Positions 58,835-64,000 of a stretch of DNA of 64,000 nt are shown here, piece after piece. Within the stretch, counting starts at the first letter, position 1; each line of letters begins with the position of its first letter. The position numbers and the translations under genes are program-made. The DNA lies in contig NMRA01000618.1 of assembly GCA_002633005.1 (NCBI GenBank), positions 118,232-182,231 of the forward strand. Direction: 5' to 3'. This stretch comes from Phoronis australis. Lineage: Eukaryota > Phoronida > Phoronidae. The notes under the pieces are model-generated. The model saw only the letters and a list, made by a program, of their open reading frames with translations, was not told the DNA's origin and did no database searches.

Positions 58835-60252
58835 TACAAAATAAATAAATGGAAATGCAAAAATCAGTAGGAATAGATGAAGAAGCCATATATATAACAT
58901 ACTTAAGAAAACAAAGTGAGTTAGCACTGAAAACGACCGACACGCTTGAAACTAAGAAGAGGACTGGCACAGCTCAGGATATTTTGAGAATACAATTAGA
59001 TACTGTTACATATCAAGCAATTAGAAATATGACAGACTGGATCGTAGTTGCTAATACTAAAATTGGTTAAGAACCTGGAGAATGCTTGCAAAGAATGTGT
59101 TTTTATTATATTTAGAGCTTAGACTGGTATTTCGTTGTTGTCTATAAGTTGAGGACTTTCAAATCTAATACATGCTTTTGATGACAATTTGTTGGAGGGA
59201 GGAATTAAAATTTTGGGTTGTATTGTCGGAATAGCAGCTGAGTATTGATTCAGGTATGTAGGAGTATAATGTGTCTGCTTGGTTTATATTGGATGGGTTT
59301 ACTTAAGAAGTTGTTAGTGTAATAATACTTAGGAAGCTGATTATTGAGGAATTTCATGTAAAATTTGCAGTTGAGATTTTAAAAATGTCTTGAAGTAGAG
59401 GGAGGCGAAGTTCCATACATATGGGCAGAGAGTGACCATTATAACTGAAATTTGAAATAAGAAGAGATATAATAGCCTTTAGTATACTGGTTTCTAAGAA
59501 ACAAGCCAAAAATTTTAAAAGATATTTTTCTGTTGTGGGGGTTGGCGTTAGGATGAAGGAATGGTCACATTTTAAGTGTATTTGCAAATTTCATAAATAA
59601 CGAACAAATTGCTTCCATTGTAGGACGAGTGATGTCAGTCCTTTGACGCCGATCCAAATCGAGTGCTACCACAAGTAGGCTTATACATTTTCTTGAGGCC
59701 AACCTCATTCCATTATGGCAATTATGAATTAGATGTGACCCTAATTTACTGTGGTCATTCTCAGTGTCCAAAGCATCTCTCGTGAAAGTGGGTCGACTTC
59801 ATACAGCCACAAAGCCAACGAAAGTTCGAAAGTGGGAAATCAAAATCATTGTTTGAATTCTCAAGCACTTAGAGTGGTGGTCTTATCCACTCTCCTCTCT
59901 GTCTGCATATAAATTGTTCAGTTATAGCTCAAAATTTCCCTCGTCTTCTGATCTGCTACAGTTGTATGTTCTGCCATTGCAATTGATTGTCAAGTGACCA
60001 AATATCTTCCACCCATTAAATCATTTGGTGAGAAACTGAAACTTAGAAATAAGTAATGTTGCTAATAAAAAATTGCGACTTTTTGGTATAAAAAGTGCTT
60101 ATTTTGTTAGATTTTATGGTAGTCATTTCATATTAGATAACTGAAACCTTAAAAACTAAGCAAATGCATGGCGTGAAATCTTTAATTAGAAAATACAAAA
60201 CGAAGGAAACCAAGAAATACACAAGAGTTATAAAACAGTGCATGCAATTTAC
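58835..60252. other. Intron of the kinase-TPR gene
   Basis: AT-rich, no recognised feature. A 73-codon plus-strand ORF at 58849-59070 has no family match and sits beside the gap. Confidence 0.5.
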
Positions 60253-60341
60253 CTGATATTCTTGTGTTAGAGTGGCGAGATGTTCCAGATAATCTGTTTT
60301 ATATTCTCTAACATATTCATCATGAAGTGCAAGCGCCATTT
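60253..60341 (-). CDS. Kinase-TPR gene, exon after the kinase F helix
   Basis: The acceptor cattattttttag completes a split GAA codon with the previous exon. The peptide is MALALHDEYVREYKTDYLEH, then LATLTQEYQ. The donor cag|gtaaat leaves phase 0. This position should hold the last kinase helices (G to I), but the peptide shows no typical PxxxLxxLIxxCW pattern. It looks like a charged helix. Confidence 0.72.
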
Positions 60342-61826
60342 CTAAAAAATAATGATGTATTAACCACATGCCACGTGTTATATTTGTACAAAGAAATGGT
60401 GAAACGTCATTTAATCGAATGAAATGACCAGAAATCTTAACGAACGAATGATAAATGACTGTTACATATTGTTGTTGAACGCCTTTGCTAAGACTGTTCA
60501 CAGTTTTTAGCTGCCAAAACACGAAACATCAATTGAGTCTTATCAGCTCACATAATCTAGACACATCACGTCCGACTCACTCTCAAAATTTGTTCTGTCA
60601 CTTGGCTTATACTGAAGGCAGTCTGAAACCAGTATTCTCAAGATCCGGGGCTCACACTCCTGTAGCTGTTCCATGCAGTAATCTTTAATTCCATTCAAAA
60701 TTTGTTGTTTTATGGATTAAGTTGGCAAACCTGAAATAGTTAGAAATTGCTGCGTTGGCGGCAGAAGCATTTTCATTTGGTGTGTCAAATGAACGGCGAA
60801 ATCAGAAAAGGGAGGTGTGTGGCGGACAGAAAATTTTGATAGTTAAAGTCTCATTTCGTGTATTCTAGAGACATCGAAATGCCTTTTGACTATGTTATGG
60901 ATATTGGTCTGGCATCTGCCGGACCACTTCCGGCACCCATGAAAAGAGGAATTCCTTCCTCACTAATTTTGGCAAACATACATTTTTCTACATCGGTGCC
61001 ATGCTATGTGACTTTCCCTATTATCATGTTTGTCAGTGAAGCTATAATTATCTTTAAATCCAGGTACTTAGGTAATATTAAATTGTATGACCTTTCATTT
61101 ACCTGTTATCATTTTGTTGTCAAACTTTTTATTTTCATTTTTGACCAGAGTTTCTCATTCCAGTTTGTTGTTCCATGATTTTCTTTCATATTGGACTCCA
61201 GATGACGGGACAAGTAATGCAAAATAGCTTTATGTAATGAATAAAGGTATCTTTCTACTTGCACTACCACATTAACTATTACTATGTACCTATGACTCAA
61301 AATTTCAAACCAGGTTACCCAACAACTCAAATATATGTCTAAAAATTTCTAAAAGTAGAAAATAAGTGCCCTATATATCCAAGCAACCAATCGACAGAAA
61401 ACAGAGCCAATTAGCCATCAATTTTAAAATCCATGGTCAACATGACTGTCTCGGGTTTGAAGATTTTCCTTACCAATTAAACACTATATCACAATTCATT
61501 AATTCATTTTGGTGGCAGGGACCAACACCTATAATGAGGACGACATTTCTGGACTTTTGAAAGACCTCTGTGACGACGAGGGGGATTTCCAGTGGTGACG
61601 AAACAATGCCTTCTAATAATGAAAGTCCCTAAACCGCAACTTGCTAAGTTTCATGGATACCCGTCCTCACGATTTATAATACCTCTGCCCAGACAAGATG
61701 GCCTCCCTATTTTGCCCGGGGGCTTCAAGCTGAAGCTGATTCGGTGGATTTACACAGGCAATTTCGTAATGTCCTAAACTTGGCCAAAGGCAAATATTTA
61801 GCAAATGACCAATAGAAAATAGTTAC
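60342..61826. other. Intron of the kinase-TPR gene
   Basis: No convincing gene. A plus-strand frame near 61520 reads TYNEDDISGLLKDLCDDEGD before a stop; it is unassigned and could be a relic. Confidence 0.45.
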
Positions 61827-61882
61827 CTCTGCATGTGAATAGCAATTCTTCAGTGATGAGTTCAAAGAGCGTTACTCCAAAG
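61827..61882 (-). CDS. Kinase exon: SFGV segment (F helix)
   Basis: A 56-bp exon between acceptor atatactttcag and donor cagag|gtaact. It completes DVW with SFGVTLFELITEELLFTC, the kinase DVWSFGVxLxEL motif of subdomain IX. Start phase 2 and end phase 1 match both neighbours. Confidence 0.85.
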
Positions 61883-62377
61883 CTGAAAGTATATAAAGAA
61901 GCATACGGAATTAGTGCTGTTGTTCTTGGTGCACAACATTTGAAACTTAAATAGCGACTATGAACCTGCTTTTTTGGTTCAGACCACTCTTCATTATGAA
62001 AATTATCTCAAAATGTTCCTTAGTCGACTTACTGATGCTTTCAAGGTTTCAAAAGTACAGACAATATTGGTTATTGCCTGATACCATTCAGTCTGTAAAG
62101 ATTATCAGGACGTGTCATTTACGACGCTGAGAATGGTCTCAAAGAATAACGAATCGAACAACAACTGGCATCGCTCAAGTTTTCACTCCAAACGAAAACA
62201 TTAGAATTGTTGTACCTTGCATTCAGCAATATTCAATGCCCCCTCATCATTTTAATTGTGCAAAAATCTTGCAAGGAATTTGCGGTCTTCATGCAGTTAC
62301 CGTTTAATGACAATGCACACTTGTCTCAGAACCAGATAGGCTTGTAGTATAATTCAAAATGGACTTCAAATATTTAC
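61883..62377. other. Intron of the kinase-TPR gene
   Basis: No feature recognised. Confidence 0.6.
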
Positions 62378-62538
62378 CTCCAAACATCTGTCTCAGGACT
62401 GTTCTTGGGCATAGTACGGCCTGCAATATCTGGCTTCAACAACTCGGGGGCTAAGTGTGACAACGTTCCCTTAGCATGGGTTGAGCTGTCCAGGTCGGTT
62501 GTGAAGCCTTGGAGAGTAGACACTCCAAAGTCCCCAAC
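62378..62538 (-). CDS. Kinase exon: DFG to APE activation segment
   Basis: Acceptor ttcaaattatag, donor ggag|gtaaat. The peptide VGDFGVSTLQGFTTDLDSST, then AKGTLSHLAPELLKPDIAGR and ETDVW, contains the metal-binding DFG, a GT before the P+1 loop, the APE motif and the DVW aspartate. All essential residues of the activation segment are present. Confidence 0.93.
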
Positions 62539-63012
62539 CTATAATTTGAAAATCATTAGTGAAGATACTTTCTTGTAGATTTAAAAACATATTTTTCTGT
62601 AATGCCTTATCACAGATGATACATCATATGGTCCCTTACAAAATTTCCTCAACTAACCTTAGAATATTTTAGTCACCAAGACAAAAATGTAATTGACCCA
62701 CTAACTGCACAAGTCAAACCTAACTACTGTGTAAAAAGTACAATTAATGCAATGACTACCATAAACTCAGTTTCCCAGTCCCCAAATAAAGTAGTGACTG
62801 TCAAAGTAAACGTATTGATGTTTGCTATTGGACCCCTGAGAAGATCATTCTGAGTTAGAGATTGGTAAACGAATAATAGCACCTCGTGATCAAAACATTG
62901 ATTTTCGTCTTCAGTTGTCTACTGTTATTAACCTCTACCACAGAAACTAAAATAACAGTAATTAGAACTTGATGCCATTTTATACCTTGAAAAAAGCTTT
63001 CGCTAAAATTAC
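62539..63012. other. Intron of the kinase-TPR gene
   Basis: No feature recognised. Confidence 0.6.
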
Positions 63013-63132
63013 CTTAGCCTTGAATCTGTCACTTAGTAAAATATTGTCTAATTTTAAATCACAATGGACAAGACTCGGAGTAGCACTGTGTAGATATCTC
63101 ATGGCGTCCGCGACATCCACCATCATTTCAAC
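63013..63132 (-). CDS. Kinase exon: catalytic loop (HCDLKxxN)
   Basis: Acceptor tctgtggcag, donor aag|gtaatt, 40 codons in phase 0. The peptide VEMMVDVADAMRYLHSATPS, then LVHCDLKLDNILLSDRFKAK, is kinase helix E and the catalytic loop. The catalytic Asp, the Lys two residues on and the metal-binding Asn are intact. Cysteine replaces arginine in HRD; such HCD loops occur in tyrosine-kinase-like (TKL) kinases. Confidence 0.93.
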
Positions 63133-63880
63133 CTGCCACAGACACAGATAAACACTAAATACATGAAGCAAACTAGCCTGAGAAGTGTACTGATCGTGTC
63201 AGCTGGAAACTAATTATAATGCAAAGCATTAGCGATGTCCCGATTTAAGGACCAACCGTTGGTTTCCTTTACCTTCAACAACACGCAAAACTCCCTCACT
63301 ATACATGTACATAAAAATGCCCTTCAAACGACTCAAAAATATTTGCAATGTTAGAGTCGGTTATAACCCACGCAGACACTCGGTTTGTGAAGCCGTTATC
63401 AGTATAGAATAGTATAGAATAGTATACTGCTCCCTGGTGCGAAAATAACTAAACAACCATCACACACAAGTAAACGTTGAAAATGAAGCTGTTTACCAAA
63501 CTAGTTTTACTAGCAACATTCTTGCGTTTCAACTCACGCTTTCAATGTCACCGGATTTTACGAGCCAACGGCCATCCCAAAATTCACTTGAAAACTTACA
63601 GAAGCGCGGTAGATAGCCCCAAGATCATTTGCCTTGACATGCGTGATACATCAGCTCAACTATTATCCACTTTAGGTGCACACCTGAGCTGGTACCTTTC
63701 TGTCCCCAGTTGCCCAAAGTATAGCATAAGGCAATCGCTAAATAACCGCAAAAATACGTTAGTTTTGGATATTTTTTTACAATAGCCGACGAGAGGTGGT
63801 ACAGAGATTTATGAGAAAGCACTTAATTATGGTAAGACAACTTCTTGCACACTATTCGAGTTGCAAGCACCATCACGCAC
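63133..63880. other. Intron of the kinase-TPR gene
   Basis: No feature recognised; a 102-codon plus-strand ORF (63477-63785) has no family resemblance. Confidence 0.55.
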
Positions 63881-64000
63881 CTGTACACTGATTGGTATAT
63901 GCGATTCGATGCACTTTAGTTTTTCCTGTAAGTCCCTCAGAGAGCCATTATGCATGAATTCCAAAACCAGCCCACACATATTGTCCAAAATGATGCCGTA
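63881..64000 (-). CDS. Kinase exon: hinge region (continues beyond window)
   Basis: Open to the right edge. The peptide YGIILDNMCGLVLEFMHNGS, then LRDLQEKLK and IPISVQ, is the kinase strand-4, strand-5 and hinge region (LVxEFMxNGSL) leading to helix D. The donor cag|gtgcgt closes phase 0, matching the next exon. The glycine loop and the VAIK lysine are outside the window. Confidence 0.9.

Larger units (their letters stand above)
55427..64000 (-). other. Gene span: protein kinase fused to TTC22-like TPR region (5' end outside window)
   Basis: Seven minus-strand exons join with matching phases: 64000-63881, 63132-63013, 62538-62378, 61882-61827, 60341-60253, 58607-58524 and 56794-55427. Together they encode 665 residues from within the kinase N-lobe to the stop. 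The first part has kinase hallmarks; the last exon has TPR-type helices with TTC22-like order. The start, glycine loop and ATP-binding lysine lie beyond the window. Two adjacent genes are an alternative, but no stop, new start or 3' end is needed anywhere between the parts. Confidence 0.8.

Noticed and set aside
58636-58970. ORFs across the 123-base N gap
   Set aside because: Open only because N is not read as a stop.

Overview
This is eukaryotic DNA from a marine invertebrate. Coding is split into short exons (56-255 bp) with GT/AG junctions in long AT-rich introns. There are many transposon relics, microsatellites and tRNA-like repeats, and the motif tacatgta recurs throughout. A calcium-channel alpha2delta-like gene, a TTC22-like TPR protein and highly diverged duplicate sequence beside an assembly gap would fit a lancelet (Branchiostoma) or another invertebrate deuterostome. 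That placement is inference.

Two converging genes dominate. On the plus strand, a divergent alpha2delta (CACNA2D-like) gene runs from about 1.9 kb to 52.66 kb. I rebuilt it exon by exon. Nearly every junction has matching splice phases, and the peptide order follows the family: N-terminal helical region, VWA domain with a DxSxS site, first Cache region, second Cache region, Cys-rich delta region and a C-terminal hydrophobic GPI-type tail. The signal-peptide exon is not found. One stretch of the second Cache region, between 39.76 and 42.25 kb, is only tentatively filled.

On the minus strand, from 64.0 kb down to 55.43 kb, lies a gene cut by the right edge of the window. It joins a protein-kinase domain (HCD, DFG and APE motifs in four small exons) to a short linker and then to a 455-residue TPR region resembling TTC22. 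All six junctions agree in phase, so this looks like one kinase-TPR fusion protein. It is the best candidate here for something little described.

The middle of the alpha2delta gene (24.57-33.20 kb) carries two copies of a roughly 3.3 kb segment, one on each side of an 883-base run of N. Each copy has the same two intact exons. The second copy also holds a 1131 bp element with inverted terminal repeats and an 8 bp target duplication; the matching site in the first copy is empty. The pair is either a real exon duplication or two haplotypes placed side by side by the assembler.

The rest of the introns hold: a 1.0-1.1 kb repeat seen twice (1-1021, 6282-7365); three non-LTR retrotransposon fragments (8.8, 12.1 and 47.6-49.7 kb); an inverted pair of 0.6-0.7 kb repeats (15.85-16.52 and 22.87-23.48 kb); a roughly 0.2 kb repeat family at four places; a broken THAP domain (38.2 kb); three tRNA-like elements; and several microsatellites.
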